Shown here piece after piece: positions 36,318 through 45,785 of a stretch of DNA of 64,000 nucleotides. The notes under the pieces are model-generated. The model was not told the DNA's origin and did no database searches. It saw nothing but the letters and a program-made list of their open reading frames with translations. Every line of letters starts with the position of its first letter. Position 1 is the stretch's first letter. The stretch is taken from contig NZ_CABPSP010000002.1 in the NCBI RefSeq assembly GCF_902459765.1, positions 248,001 through 312,000 of the forward strand. The letters are read 5' to 3'. Both the position numbers and the translations under genes were made by a program. The DNA is from Pandoraea anapnoica (GTDB lineage Bacteria; Pseudomonadota; Gammaproteobacteria; Burkholderiales; Burkholderiaceae).

Positions 36318-37865
36318 ATGCAAGCGCAATGGATGAAAAGAAGTCTGGGCGTCTCGGGTTTGCTCGCCACCCTGCTGGTGGTCGCGGGCTGCTCGATGGC
36401 TCCCACGTACGAAGTGCCAACGGTGACCGACAAGGGTACGCCGACGGCCTTCAAGGAAGCTGCACTGCCAGCAGGTGAAGCTGGCACATGGAAGACTGCT
36501 GAGCCGTCGGAAGCACTGGCGCGCGGCGAATGGTGGAAGGTGTTCGGCGACGCAACGCTCGACAAGTTGGAAGCCGATGCGTTGTCCGCTAACCAGAACC
36601 TGAAGGCGGCCGCCGCCCGCGTGCAGGAAGCACGTGGCGTGCAGCGTCAGGCCCGCGCGGCGCTCTTCCCAACGCTCGATGCAGGCTTCGGCCCGTCGCG
36701 TCAGAAGATCTCTCCGGCCTCCCAGTTGCAGCCGGACGGCACGAACATCGCGCCCTACACGCTATGGCGCGCGCAAGCGAGCGTCGGCTACGAAGTCGAT
36801 CTGTTCGGTCGTGTGTCGGACAACGTCGCCGCCGCCCGCGCCGACGCTGAACAAAGCGAAGCGTTGTATCGATCGGTGCAGCTCGCGCTGCAAGCCGACG
36901 TCGCGCAGAACTACTTCAATCTGCGCGAACTCGACGCCGAACAGGCGCTGTACACGCAGACGGTCACGTTGCGAGAAGAAGCGCTGAAGCTGGCGCAACG
37001 GCGCTTCACCGAAGGCGACATCGGCGAGCTGGACGTCGCCCGTGCCAAGGCCGAACTGGCCACGGCGCAGTCTGACGCGTTGGCGGTGGCCCGTCTGCGT
37101 GCCGCGTCCGAGCACAGCCTCGCGATTCTGCTCGGCAAGACGCCGGCGGAGTTCTCGTTCGCACCCTCGCCGCTCGTCCCCGTTACAGTGCAAGTGCCCG
37201 CAGGTCTGCCGTCGGCATTGCTTGAGCGCCGCCCGGACATCGCGGCCGCCGAGCGTGCGATGGCCGCAGCGAATGCGCGCATCGGTGTCGCAAAGGCTGC
37301 GTTCTTCCCGTCGCTGTCGCTGACCGGTTCGGGCGGATTCGAAGCCGCCACGCTGGGCGATCTGTTCAACTGGTCGAGCCGCACGTTCCTGCTGGGTCCG
37401 GTCGTCGGCGGCCTGCTCTCGATGCCGATTTTCGATGGCGGTGCACGTAGCGGCAATCTGTCGCGTGCCCGTGCGCAGTACGAAGAAGACGTCGCGAACT
37501 ACCGCCAGCAAGTGCTCGTGGCGTTCCAGGAAGTCGAAGACAACCTGTCGAATCTGCGTCTTCTCGCGCAGCAAACGCGCGCACAGGACGATGCAGTGAA
37601 GGCCTCAGGCCGCGCCGCGCAGCTCTCGCGCACGCAGTATCAGGAAGGCTCGATTGCCTATCTGGATGTGATCGACGCCGAGCGCACGGTGCTGCAAACG
37701 CGTCGCAGCGCTGTTCAGTTGGCCGGTGCGCAAGCCGTGTCGACCGTCAACCTGATCCGCGCGCTCGGCGGCGGCTGGGGCGATTTGCCCAAGACGCCCG
37801 CCGATGGGGCACCGGCGGCCGTACCCACGGCGAACGCGGCCGGTGCAACGGTGGCGGCCCGCTGA
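36318..37865 (+). CDS. opcM: RND outer-membrane lipoprotein channel (OpcM/OprC-like)
   Basis: 515-residue TolC-family efflux channel of the NodT class. The signal peptide ends in a lipobox, LVVAGC, so the mature protein should be N-acylated. Two repeated halves typical of outer-membrane efflux proteins follow (for example QANLSARVQEARG-like coiled-coil stretches and LLERRPDIAAAERAM). The ATG at 36318 is chosen because AAGGA at 36305-36309 lies nine bases upstream; an ATG at 36309 overlaps that site. It is the last gene of the llpE-adaptor-pump-channel operon, 12 bases after the pump gene. Confidence 0.94.
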   Translation: MQAQWMKRSLGVSGLLATLLVVAGCSMAPTYEVPTVTDKGTPTAFKEAALPAGEAGTWKTAEPSEALARGEWWKVFGDATLDKLEADALSANQNLKAAAARVQEARGVQRQARAALFPTLDAGFGPSRQKISPASQLQPDGTNIAPYTLWRAQASVGYEVDLFGRVSDNVAAARADAEQSEALYRSVQLALQADVAQNYFNLRELDAEQALYTQTVTLREEALKLAQRRFTEGDIGELDVARAKAELATAQSDALAVARLRAASEHSLAILLGKTPAEFSFAPSPLVPVTVQVPAGLPSALLERRPDIAAAERAMAAANARIGVAKAAFFPSLSLTGSGGFEAATLGDLFNWSSRTFLLGPVVGGLLSMPIFDGGARSGNLSRARAQYEEDVANYRQQVLVAFQEVEDNLSNLRLLAQQTRAQDDAVKASGRAAQLSRTQYQEGSIAYLDVIDAERTVLQTRRSAVQLAGAQAVSTVNLIRALGGGWGDLPKTPADGAPAAVPTANAAGATVAAR

Positions 37866-38386
37866 GTGGCGGCCTCGTGAGTTGAGTGGTATCGCGGCGC
37901 GCTGAAACGCGTCGTGAAGGGTCGGGGCATGTCGTTTTGGATGGCATGCCCCGGCAGCAGGCGCGGCGCTCTTCCCCCCGGGAGCGTCGCGCCCTGATGG
38001 ATGCATCGAACCGGCGGCCGCGCTCGTGCCCCCAAGACGAGAGGCGCGCCGACCTGCCCCCGACGCGTGCCTGGCGAGCCGCCGGTCTCGATGCGCCTCG
38101 TGCGGTGCGCACGCTCCGTCGAGTCCCATCCAACAGGTTTCTTCCCTGCGTCCCTGCTTGCCCGGCGCATGCCCTATGTCAAACGACACCCGGCATGTCC
38201 GGGCTTTTTTTTACGCTGCGATGGTAGGATGGACGCACGGCTTTCGTCTTTTTGGCCTCGTTTTCGCCATTTGCGCTGTTTTGTGCGCAATGCGAACGGC
38301 GCAAAGGCGTCGGCCGTCGCTGGCAAGTCATCTCGAATGCTTCCCCCGCGTTCGGTCCCTCGACCCTACGATAAGGAGTGCAAATA
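37866..38386. other. intergenic region after the efflux operon
   Basis: About 520 bases with no supported gene. An inverted repeat CGGGGCATG...CATGCCCCG at about 37923-37955 lacks a T run. The terminator at 38189-38212 is 325 bases after the channel gene. A ribosome binding site for the next gene lies at 38373-38378. No conserved open frame stands out. Confidence 0.4.
38189..38212 (+). terminator. rho-independent terminator
   Basis: Stem CCCGG (38189-38193) and CCGGG (38199-38203) with loop CATGT, followed by C and eight T residues. It probably ends the efflux operon transcript or a transcript starting within the preceding 300 bases. Confidence 0.8.
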
Positions 38387-38818
38387 ATGAAGATGCGCAA
38401 GACACTGTCGCTGTGCCTCGCCGCCGGTCTGGCGGTTTCCTCTTCTCTCGTCCTGGCACAGGGCGGCCCGCCACCTCAGGGTGGTATGGGTGGCCCGCCG
38501 CCGGTACATCAGCCGGGTGGCCCTCATGGTGACAAACCCGGTGGCCCTCCGGGTCACGGCCCGAAAAAGGGTCCGCACGGCGGACCGCCCCCGCAGGCCC
38601 AACGCGGCCCCGGCGACGATTCCGCGTGGCAGCATCCCGACTGGCGCAAGGGCGACCGCGTGCCACAGCAATACCGCGATGCGCAATATCGCGTCGACGA
38701 CTACCGTCAGTACAATCTCGACGCACCGAAACGCGGCCACCACTGGGTTGGTGTGGGCGGCGACTTCCTGCTGGTCAACGGTTCGGGCGTGATCGTCCAG
38801 ATCGTAGGCGGGCGCTGA
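38387..38818 (+). CDS. RcnB-family periplasmic protein
   Basis: 143-residue exported protein. A signal peptide (MKMRKTLSLCLAAGLAVSSS to LVLAQ) is followed by a long Gly/Pro/His-rich region (about 25-85) and a C-terminal RcnB-like domain, with WRKGDRVPQQYRD and the closing GDFLLVNGSGVIVQIV. E. coli RcnB takes part in nickel and cobalt homeostasis; the His-rich segment is consistent with metal binding, but the role of this protein is an inference. AAGGAG eight bases before the ATG at 38387 supports the start. Confidence 0.82.
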   Translation: MKMRKTLSLCLAAGLAVSSSLVLAQGGPPPQGGMGGPPPVHQPGGPHGDKPGGPPGHGPKKGPHGGPPPQAQRGPGDDSAWQHPDWRKGDRVPQQYRDAQYRVDDYRQYNLDAPKRGHHWVGVGGDFLLVNGSGVIVQIVGGR

Positions 38819-38878
38819 TCGCCGACCGACGCCTTAGCCACTCGTCGGCGTCGTGAATTTCCGCTGACTCGCCAGCCG

Positions 38879-38910
38879 TACGGCAGGGCCTCGCGCCCTG
38901 CCGTATTTCG
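38879..38910 (+). terminator. rho-independent terminator after the RcnB-like gene
   Basis: Perfect 11-bp stem TACGGCAGGGC (38879-38889) with GCCCTGCCGTA (38895-38905), loop CTCGC, followed by TTTCGTT. Confidence 0.8.
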
Positions 38911-39159
38911 TTGGTACTTCGTTTTTGTGCGCTGCCCGCTCCCGTCATTCGCCTTGCCCAATCCCTCCTGCTTTAGCAAGCTTCACGCCCTTTCCGTCTC
39001 GTTTTCCTCGATTTGTCGCGCCGCCCTGATGCCCGCTGGCTCCGGACGGTGATTTCGCTGCGTTGCAGCATTAAAATCACGCGCTCCTGCCCCCAATTCA
39101 TCGATATACGATATATCATGCACAAAATATCAAGAAGACGCTCCAGAAAGGTGCGTTCG

Positions 39160-40296
39160 ATGGAGCGGGACGACATGGCAATGACACGACGTGATGTGAA
39201 GGATTGGATGGCGGGTTTTCTGCCCGCCGTGGTGGCCGTTCACTGGCGCGAGCGTCTGCGCGCAGGCATCGGCGCGCTATGCGGTATCGCTGTGACCGGT
39301 GGTCTGATGCTGTGGCTGCTAGGTCCCGCCTCCTACATCCCCTGGCTGGTCGCCCCGATGGGCGCGTCGGCCGTTCTGCTCTTCGGCGTGCCCGCCAGCC
39401 CTCTCGCGCAACCCTGGTCGATTCTCGGCGGCAATCTCGTGGCGGCTGTCGTCGGCGTGACGTGCGCCATGTTTATTCCGACGCCGGTCATTGCCGCCGC
39501 GACTGCGGTCGGTGTGTCCATCGCACTGATGTTCACGTTTCGCTGCGTTCACCCGCCGTCAGGCGCGGTGGCGCTAACCGCAGTGCTCGGCGGCCCGGCG
39601 GTTCATGCGCTCGGCTACGGCTTCGTGCTTGAACCGATTGCCCTTCAGTCGGTCATGCTGCTTGGCTCGGCCATCGGCTATCACGCGATCACCGGCCACC
39701 GTTACCCGCACGCGATGAAGGCGCAAGCACCGGCGCGTCCGGTCAATGCGCAGGCGATTCCCGTGACGACGGCAGACGCAGAAAAGGCCCTCGCCCGCCG
39801 CAGCGAACTGCTCGACATCTCGGCCGACGATCTGGCCAGCCTGCTGCGCGACACACAACGCGAAGCCTTCGCCCGTCGCGCACGGGAACTGACGGCGGCC
39901 GACGTGATGGCCCCGCCACTTGCCAAGGTACAGGCGCATGAGGAGGTGCCCGCCGCGTGGCGTCTGCTGCAACGTCATGGACTGGACGCCGTGCCGGTGG
40001 TCGATTCGGAGGCACGCGTCATTGGACTGTTGACGCGGCACGATCTGCACACGCGGCGTGCGCGCCGCCAGAACTGGCCGCGCTTCGGCGTGTCGTTGGG
40101 GAATGGCCAACGCCCGGCCGTTCGCGATCTGATGCAGGGCGACCTCAAGTCGGCCACCGCAGGCATGCCGCTCTCCGAACTGGTCGCGCTCCTCTCGACA
40201 CAACGCCACGGCACACTGCCTGTGCTCGATGACGCCGCCCGGCTCGTGGGCGTCGTCACGCACGCCGACGTGCTGCGCAAGGTCGTGAACGCCTGA
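39160..40296 (+). CDS. HPP-family membrane protein with CBS domain pair
   Basis: 378-residue protein. Four to five hydrophobic helices occupy about residues 25-175 and include the HPP motif (FRCVHPPSGAVAL) after which the family is named. A linker and two CBS domains (about 240-300 and 320-378, for example LDAVPVVDSEARVIGLLTRH and GTLPVLDDAARLVGVVTHAD) follow. HPP proteins have been linked to nitrite transport in cyanobacteria and chloroplasts; CBS pairs usually bind adenine nucleotides, so transport gated by energy state is a fair guess. ATG 39160 is preferred; 39175 is an alternative. Confidence 0.9.
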   Translation: MERDDMAMTRRDVKDWMAGFLPAVVAVHWRERLRAGIGALCGIAVTGGLMLWLLGPASYIPWLVAPMGASAVLLFGVPASPLAQPWSILGGNLVAAVVGVTCAMFIPTPVIAAATAVGVSIALMFTFRCVHPPSGAVALTAVLGGPAVHALGYGFVLEPIALQSVMLLGSAIGYHAITGHRYPHAMKAQAPARPVNAQAIPVTTADAEKALARRSELLDISADDLASLLRDTQREAFARRARELTAADVMAPPLAKVQAHEEVPAAWRLLQRHGLDAVPVVDSEARVIGLLTRHDLHTRRARRQNWPRFGVSLGNGQRPAVRDLMQGDLKSATAGMPLSELVALLSTQRHGTLPVLDDAARLVGVVTHADVLRKVVNA

Positions 40297-40536
40297 AGCA
40301 TCAGCCGTCTGTCGCCTGCGATGTCGATCCGCCGTCGCAGGCCGAATCCTCCCGTCCCCCCGCGCACGTCGCGCACCCCGTCCGTCGCCCCACCACAACA
40401 GGCGCTAGCGCCCGCCATTGCACGACTCGTTGCAAGATTGTCAGCCGTAGGCCGATCTGCAAGAATGGCGTCGAAGTAGCGCAGTCACGCCGTACAGCTT
40501 CGATGACCGAAGCAAAAAATTCGCTCAGGGGGAAAC

Positions 40537-41361
40537 ATGGAACCGATAACGCTCAAGCGGTGTTTCATAGGAGCATGGATCGACGGTTTTAATGCGTTAC
40601 GCAATCGGCCACTGTTAACTCTGATAGTGGCTCTCGTTGTGCTCGTGTCGTCCGCACTCGGCATCTCGCTGAAGCAACTCGCCAGCGCCGCCGCGCAAGG
40701 GGGCGATGCGACTTACCGCCTCAACATCGCGCTTCTGTCGCTTGGCGTCGGACTCGTCAATCTGATCGCGCTCGCGGTACTTGCCGTTCACATCCTGCGC
40801 TATGTCATCCTCGGCCCGGACGTCGCCCGGCAATCGCCCTGGTTCGGTCGCGATGTGTGGCGTTACATCTGGCTATCGTTGCAACTCGTGATCGCCATGA
40901 TGATCGCGGCTTTCATTCCCGCGTTTATTATCGGCTTCGCCATGCGGATGAGCGGAAACAGCCATTCCTACCCCCTACTCGCCACGTTCATCGCATTGAT
41001 GGCTTGCGCGGCGGTCTTCGTCATCACGCGCATCTCACTCATTTATGCACAGGTTGCGGTTGGACGCAGCAAACGCTGGGGCGCCGCGTGGCAGGATTCG
41101 CGTGGACATTTCTGGTCGATGTTCGGTACCGTATTCGTAACGTTCCTGCCGCTCTTCGGCACCGGCATCGTGATCACACTGCTGCTGGCGCTGGTGCTGA
41201 GATTCATGCCGGAAGTCACCATTGCGGTACTCGGCTCCTTGATCTTGAAAACGGTGTTCTCGATCGCGTGGCTCGCCGTCGCTTGCGGTGTCGGCGGGTG
41301 GCTATATCACCGCTATGCCAACCAATTGCTGCTGATGGACGGCGCGCCGGACGATTTGTAA
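40537..41361 (+). CDS. six-helix membrane protein of unknown function
   Basis: 274-residue integral membrane protein with about six transmembrane segments (around residues 27-47, 65-92, 110-135, 145-165, 190-215 and 232-255). It has a strong AGGGGG site just before the ATG. No catalytic motif is visible. The overall layout recalls the membrane domain of glycerophosphodiester phosphodiesterase-like or YciC-type proteins, but I cannot assign it. It is flanked by a strong terminator and stands alone. Confidence 0.75.
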   Translation: MEPITLKRCFIGAWIDGFNALRNRPLLTLIVALVVLVSSALGISLKQLASAAAQGGDATYRLNIALLSLGVGLVNLIALAVLAVHILRYVILGPDVARQSPWFGRDVWRYIWLSLQLVIAMMIAAFIPAFIIGFAMRMSGNSHSYPLLATFIALMACAAVFVITRISLIYAQVAVGRSKRWGAAWQDSRGHFWSMFGTVFVTFLPLFGTGIVITLLLALVLRFMPEVTIAVLGSLILKTVFSIAWLAVACGVGGWLYHRYANQLLLMDGAPDDL

Positions 41362-41378
41362 ACTCGCGACGCATAACG

Positions 41379-41409
41379 AAACGGGGCGCAAACTTTGCGC
41401 CCCGTTTTT
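41379..41409. terminator. strong convergent terminator
   Basis: Stem ACGGGGCGCAA (41381-41391) pairs with TTGCGCCCCGT (41395-41405), with a T run after it and an A run before it. It lies between the convergent membrane-protein gene and map and probably serves the first; it can also act on the minus strand. Confidence 0.85.
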
Positions 41410-41450
41410 CAGTTCAATGACGTCCTGCGTCGTGCCGACGCCGCCGCCAA

Positions 41451-42290
41451 TCAGGCCGCATTCGCCGCCTTCTCGGCCGTACCGCCAGCATCGAGCGCAC
41501 CGTAGCGCGCATATTCGCCAAGCCCGTCCGGCCATTGCGTGAGCACCTGAAAGCCCGTCTCCGTGACGGCCACCATGTGCTCCCACTGTGCCGAGAGCGA
41601 GCGGTCGCGCGTGACGACGGTCCAGCCGTCCGCGAGTTGCTTTGTGTCCGGCTTGCCGACGTTGACCATCGGCTCGATGGTGAAGATCATGCCCGGGCGC
41701 AACGTCAGGCCCGTGCCCGGACGTCCGTAATGCAGCACCTGCGGATCATCGTGATACGTCGTGCCGATCCCATGCCCGCAGTAATCGCGCACGATGCTGA
41801 AGCCTTCGCGATGCGCGACCGACTGAATTGCGTAGCCGACATCGCCCAGCGTCGCACCGGGGCGCACCGCGCGAATGCCTGCGACCATCGCCTCGTAGGT
41901 CGTGTCGACCAGACGCTTGGCCATGATGCTCGGCTTGCCCGCGTAATACATGCGGCTCGTGTCGCCGAACCAGCCGTCCTTGATGAGGGCGACGTCGATG
42001 TTCACGATATCGCCGTCGTGCAGCTTCTTGTCGCCCGGAATCCCGTGGCACACCACGTGATTGACCGACGCGCACACCGTCTTCGGATACCCGTGATAGC
42101 CGATGTTGGCCGGGATTGCCTTCAGTTCACCGACAATGAAGTCGTGACACAGACGGTCAAGTTCATCGGTCGTGACACCGGGCCTCACATGCTCACCGAT
42201 CATCGCAAGCACTTGAGCGGCCATCTCCCCGGCGCGGCGCGACAGGGCAATTTCTTCGTTCGAGCGGATGACAACGCGTTCGCGCACCAT
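41451..42290 (-). CDS. map: type I methionine aminopeptidase
   Basis: 279-residue metallopeptidase removing N-terminal Met. The family pattern is complete: VCHGIPGDKKLHDGDIVNID with the first metal Asp, DTSRMYY with the second, GHGIGTTYHDDPQVLHYG with the His, and IEPMVN and QWEHMVAVTE with the two Glu. Its start codon overlaps the stop of the ParD-like gene by one base (TAATG), so translation is coupled. Many proteobacteria have a main map next to rpsB; this copy, paired with a ParD-like protein, is likely an additional one. Confidence 0.95.
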   Translation of the reverse strand: MVRERVVIRSNEEIALSRRAGEMAAQVLAMIGEHVRPGVTTDELDRLCHDFIVGELKAIPANIGYHGYPKTVCASVNHVVCHGIPGDKKLHDGDIVNIDVALIKDGWFGDTSRMYYAGKPSIMAKRLVDTTYEAMVAGIRAVRPGATLGDVGYAIQSVAHREGFSIVRDYCGHGIGTTYHDDPQVLHYGRPGTGLTLRPGMIFTIEPMVNVGKPDTKQLADGWTVVTRDRSLSAQWEHMVAVTETGFQVLTQWPDGLGEYARYGALDAGGTAEKAANAA

Positions 42291-42544
42291 TAGGCCACCT
42301 TATTCATAACGGTGACGGGTGCACCGGTTGCTGGAGAAGCGGCAGCGCCGGTCTCACTGACCGGCGCGCCATCGGATTCGATGAGTCGACGGCAGATCTC
42401 GCCGTAACTCAGCGTGGGATTCAGTTCGGCGAGCATGCCGACGCGCAGCCAATGCTCGGCTTGCGCGTTGATCGAGCGACTGAGCGCGCCGCTGGTATTG
42501 CGCAGCGCCTCATGCATCTGCTCCGATATCTTGACGATACCCAT
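42290..42544 (-). CDS. ParD-like antitoxin-type protein
   Basis: 84-residue protein with an N-terminal ribbon-helix-helix-like segment (MGIVKISEQMHEALRNTSGA, then SRSINAQAEHWLRVGMLAEL) typical of the ParD_like family, and a disordered Ala/Ser/Thr tail. Such proteins are DNA-binding antitoxin relatives. It is co-transcribed with and overlaps map, and no ParE-like toxin is adjacent. It probably regulates the map pair; whether map acts as a toxin-like partner is untested inference. Confidence 0.82.
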   Translation of the reverse strand: MGIVKISEQMHEALRNTSGALSRSINAQAEHWLRVGMLAELNPTLSYGEICRRLIESDGAPVSETGAAASPATGAPVTVMNKVA

Positions 42545-42925
42545 AGGGCGGGTTCCTATATACGAAATAGCTACGAAACGTATATTACCAGCCCGCCGCC
42601 GAATTGTCTCGCCTGCGCCACAAAATCCGTCTCCGGCTCACCGTGTCAGGCGAACCCCTGCGCTCCCCTCGACCGTGCGATGGTGGTCGCCACCCAGATT
42701 GAACCAACGGACAAGCGTTTTGACGGGGACGGTTCACTGCCTTGCTCAACGAGACTCAACGATTCCAGTCGCGCTCAGAGGTCGTGGCCGTGACCACGCG
42801 ACAAATTGCCGCAAGGCGTCGCGTCCATCGTGAATTTGTCCTGGACAACGAATTGTCGGATCTGGCTGCGTGATAGCATCGCCGCTTGTCGTCACGAACG
42901 CGGCTTGTCCCCGCGCGCCCTGAAC
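42545..42925. other. intergenic region upstream of the DUF2946 gene
   Basis: 381 bases without a supported gene, divergent between the ParD-like gene and the DUF2946 gene. Inverted copies of GACAA-ATT (about 42800-42808), GAATTTGTC (42832-42840) and GAATTGTC (about 42850-42857) lie close to the rightward start and could be a regulatory site. The promoter of the ParD-like/map pair must also lie here. Confidence 0.35.
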
Positions 42926-43300
42926 ATGCCGGTATGGTCACGCAGCAAACGCATCGCATGGGTCGGCCTCGCCGCCATGTGGATGCTGCTTTGCGCACCG
43001 CTGATCAGCCAGTATCTGCGCGCGCACCCGTCGTCCATCGACGACGCGCTGTCCAGCGCGTTCTGTACCAGTCTCGACGAAACGGCGGCACAGGGTCGGC
43101 ACGCACCAGTCATGCACGCGACGAGCGCCGCCTGCGGCTATTGCTCGCTGCTCGCGCACACGCCGTCCCTTCCGCCCTCCCCGCTGACACTGGCCGACAT
43201 ACGTGTCGGCGGACCACGCCTCACTCCGTCGCCAGCGCTGCCCGATAGCGGCACGCCGCTACGTCTGACCCCGCCGTCGCGCGCCCCGCCGCACGCCTGA
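42926..43300 (+). CDS. DUF2946-family membrane-anchored protein
   Basis: 124-residue protein with one N-terminal hydrophobic segment (RIAWVGLAAMWMLLCAPLI) and a Cys/His motif AACGYCSLLAHTP characteristic of DUF2946. In pseudomonads such proteins lie beside TonB-dependent copper receptors and are thought to be linked to copper. Here it precedes a TonB receptor by 220 bases, though that receptor looks siderophore-type. The start at 42926 gives the usual short basic N-terminus; the frame is open to 42806. Confidence 0.7.
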   Translation: MPVWSRSKRIAWVGLAAMWMLLCAPLISQYLRAHPSSIDDALSSAFCTSLDETAAQGRHAPVMHATSAACGYCSLLAHTPSLPPSPLTLADIRVGGPRLTPSPALPDSGTPLRLTPPSRAPPHA

Positions 43301-43520
43301 CACTCTCAACTCGTTCGTCTCGCCGCGTCGCCTGTATCCATGGCGATGTATATGCGCGGGCGGGCGCGTTCGATCGTCTCATTGCATCGACTCCGATCTT
43401 CACGGCTGACGCCCTTCGCACACCGACCGGCGGCGGCCTGCACACGTCGACCCATCGCCGCCCAACGGCCCCGGCGACGTATGGCCCGCGTGTGCCCGAC
43501 AACGATAACCAGACAGCGTC

Positions 43521-45662
43521 ATGAAAACGTCAATTCCAGTGCGCACCGCCATCGCGGTGGCCATTGGCTCGCTGTGCGCCCTCGCACACGCTGCCGAGAA
43601 CAGCAACAACGCAAACGCCAACGGCGCGCAAAACGTCGAACTCCCCGCCACGCAGGTACGAGCGGACATCGTGAAACCGCTCGACGAACCGGTGCAGACC
43701 GGCAGTCGTCTCGGCCTCTCTATCAAGGAGACACCGGCGAGCGTTGAGGTCATCGACCGGCAGCAACTCGTGGAACGCGGCGATGCGAATATCGTCGACG
43801 CCGTCAGTCGCGCGACCGGCATCAACGCATCGCCCCACCCGGGCAATGGCGGATCGGAACTCGGCGCGCGCGGCTTCGTCGGCAGCGCGTCCGTCACACA
43901 GCTTTACGACGGCGTGCGTCCGTACGGCGCGATTGGCGTCACGTTCCCGTTCGACACGTGGTCCGTCGAGCGAATCGAGGTCTTGCGCGGCCCGGCCTCG
44001 GTCATCTACGGCGAAGGCGCCATCGGCGGTGTGGTCAACATCGTCCCGAAGAAGCCCGAGCAGATGCCCATCGAGAACGAAATTCAGCTCGGCATCGGCA
44101 CCGAGAAGACCGGCCGCGCGGCGTTCGGCAGCGGCGGCGCGATCACCGACAAGCTCTCCTATCGCTTCGATGCGAGCGCGAACAGTTCGAACAACTGGGT
44201 CGACCGAGGTAACTCGCACAACGCGTCGTTTTCGGCCGCCATCAAGTACGACTTCTCGCCGCGCTTTTCTGTGACGGCCACGCTCGCCGAGGGCAATCAG
44301 CATCCGATGCAGTACTTCGGCGTGCCGCTCGTGAACGGACGTCTCGACCCGGCGACTTATCAGAAGAACTACAACGTTGGCGATTCGCTCATCACGTTTC
44401 GTGACAGTTGGGCCACGCTGGGGGCCACGTGGCGTCCCATCGACAATCTCACGATCACCAGTACGCTGTATCGCATGAAGAGCAAGCGCCACTGGAAAGA
44501 CGCCGAGTATTACAACTATGTGCCCTCAATCGGCCTGGTGCAGCGCAGCAGCTACACCGAGATCCTTCACGATCAGGAACAGATCGGCAACGTCACGACA
44601 GCGACGCTCAAGGGTCACCTATTCGGCATGGAGAACGCCGTGTCGGCGGGCTTCGAGTTCAATCACACGACGTTCCAGCACACCAACAACTCGCCCTATT
44701 CGGGCACGTCGCTCGTCGACCTGTACAATCCCGATCCCGGCAACTTCGTCAACGTGGCTGGCACCTTTCCCAAGTATCGTTCGCAGGCGAACCAATACGC
44801 GTTCTTTGCCGAAAACCGTCTGAAGGTCACGTCGCGCTGGTCAGTCATTGGCGGCGTGCGCTACGACCACGCCAGCATCAACCGCGACGATCTGATCGCC
44901 GGAACCGCCATCTCCAAGGACCTCAGCTACACCGGCTGGCGCGTGGGCACGGTCTATGACGTGACCGCCAACACAAGCGTTTACGGCCAGTATTCGGTGG
45001 CCGCCGACCCCATCACCTCACTGCTCTCGCTCACACCGGCTAAAGCGAAGTTCGATCTCGCAACGGGCAAACAGATCGAATTCGGGGTGAAGCAGGATTG
45101 GCTCGACGGCCGTGTGGACGGCACGTTGTCGGTCTATCGCATCGTAAAGAACAATCTGCTCACCGTCGATCCGCTCAATCCGTCGCTCAGTCTCCAGGTC
45201 GGCCAGCAGTCGTCGCGTGGCGTGGAACTGACCGTGGGGGCGCAGTTGACGCGCGACGTGCGCATCGACGCCAACGGCACATGGCTGCGCGCCAAGTACG
45301 ACCAGTTCGACGAAAGCGTTGGCGGTGTGTCAGTCTCGCGGGCGGGCAACATCCCGGTGAACGTACCTCAGCAGATGGCGAATCTGTGGCTGAGCTGGCG
45401 CTTTGCACAGGCGTGGACGGCCAGCGGCGGGCTGAAGTACGTCGGAAAGCGTTACGCCGATACCGCGAATACGCTGACACTGCCTTCTTACACGACCGTC
45501 GATCTGGCGCTCGCTTGGAAGCCGCGACGCGATCTCACGTTGACCGGACGCGTCTACAACGTCTTCAACCGGCACTATGTACAAACGGCCTACTACAACA
45601 ACACGCAGTGGCTGCTGGGCAACGACCGTCGCGCGGAGCTGGTGATGAGCTATCGGTTCTGA
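43521..45662 (+). CDS. TonB-dependent siderophore receptor
   Basis: 713-residue outer-membrane receptor. Signal peptide (cleavage near AHAAEN), plug domain (about 55-165: IKETPASVEVIDRQQL, then VERIEVLRGPASVIYGEGA) and a 22-strand barrel ending in a C-terminal Phe (ELVMSYRF). The sequence resembles FhuA/FpvA-type ferric siderophore receptors. No Fur box or sigma regulator is evident nearby. The ligand is unknown. The adjoining DUF2946 protein raises copper as an alternative, but Met/His-rich copper motifs are lacking. Confidence 0.92.
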   Translation: MKTSIPVRTAIAVAIGSLCALAHAAENSNNANANGAQNVELPATQVRADIVKPLDEPVQTGSRLGLSIKETPASVEVIDRQQLVERGDANIVDAVSRATGINASPHPGNGGSELGARGFVGSASVTQLYDGVRPYGAIGVTFPFDTWSVERIEVLRGPASVIYGEGAIGGVVNIVPKKPEQMPIENEIQLGIGTEKTGRAAFGSGGAITDKLSYRFDASANSSNNWVDRGNSHNASFSAAIKYDFSPRFSVTATLAEGNQHPMQYFGVPLVNGRLDPATYQKNYNVGDSLITFRDSWATLGATWRPIDNLTITSTLYRMKSKRHWKDAEYYNYVPSIGLVQRSSYTEILHDQEQIGNVTTATLKGHLFGMENAVSAGFEFNHTTFQHTNNSPYSGTSLVDLYNPDPGNFVNVAGTFPKYRSQANQYAFFAENRLKVTSRWSVIGGVRYDHASINRDDLIAGTAISKDLSYTGWRVGTVYDVTANTSVYGQYSVAADPITSLLSLTPAKAKFDLATGKQIEFGVKQDWLDGRVDGTLSVYRIVKNNLLTVDPLNPSLSLQVGQQSSRGVELTVGAQLTRDVRIDANGTWLRAKYDQFDESVGGVSVSRAGNIPVNVPQQMANLWLSWRFAQAWTASGGLKYVGKRYADTANTLTLPSYTTVDLALAWKPRRDLTLTGRVYNVFNRHYVQTAYYNNTQWLLGNDRRAELVMSYRF

Positions 45663-45785
45663 GGTATTAGCCACACTAGCCATCGCGATTGTTCCGTCTG
45701 CGTAACTTCGAGTTACCGAACCGCCTATATTCCGTGATAACGCGCGTCGCTATGATTGACCCCATTCAAGAGGCGGGGAAATGAC

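Noticed and set aside
37923-37955. CGGGGCATG...CATGCCCCG inverted repeat as terminator
   Set aside because: No T run on either side; the better terminator is at 38189-38212.
39100-39120. ATATACGATATATC palindrome-like AT-rich stretch before the HPP gene
   Set aside because: Imperfect symmetry and AT-rich composition expected near a promoter; not enough to call an operator.
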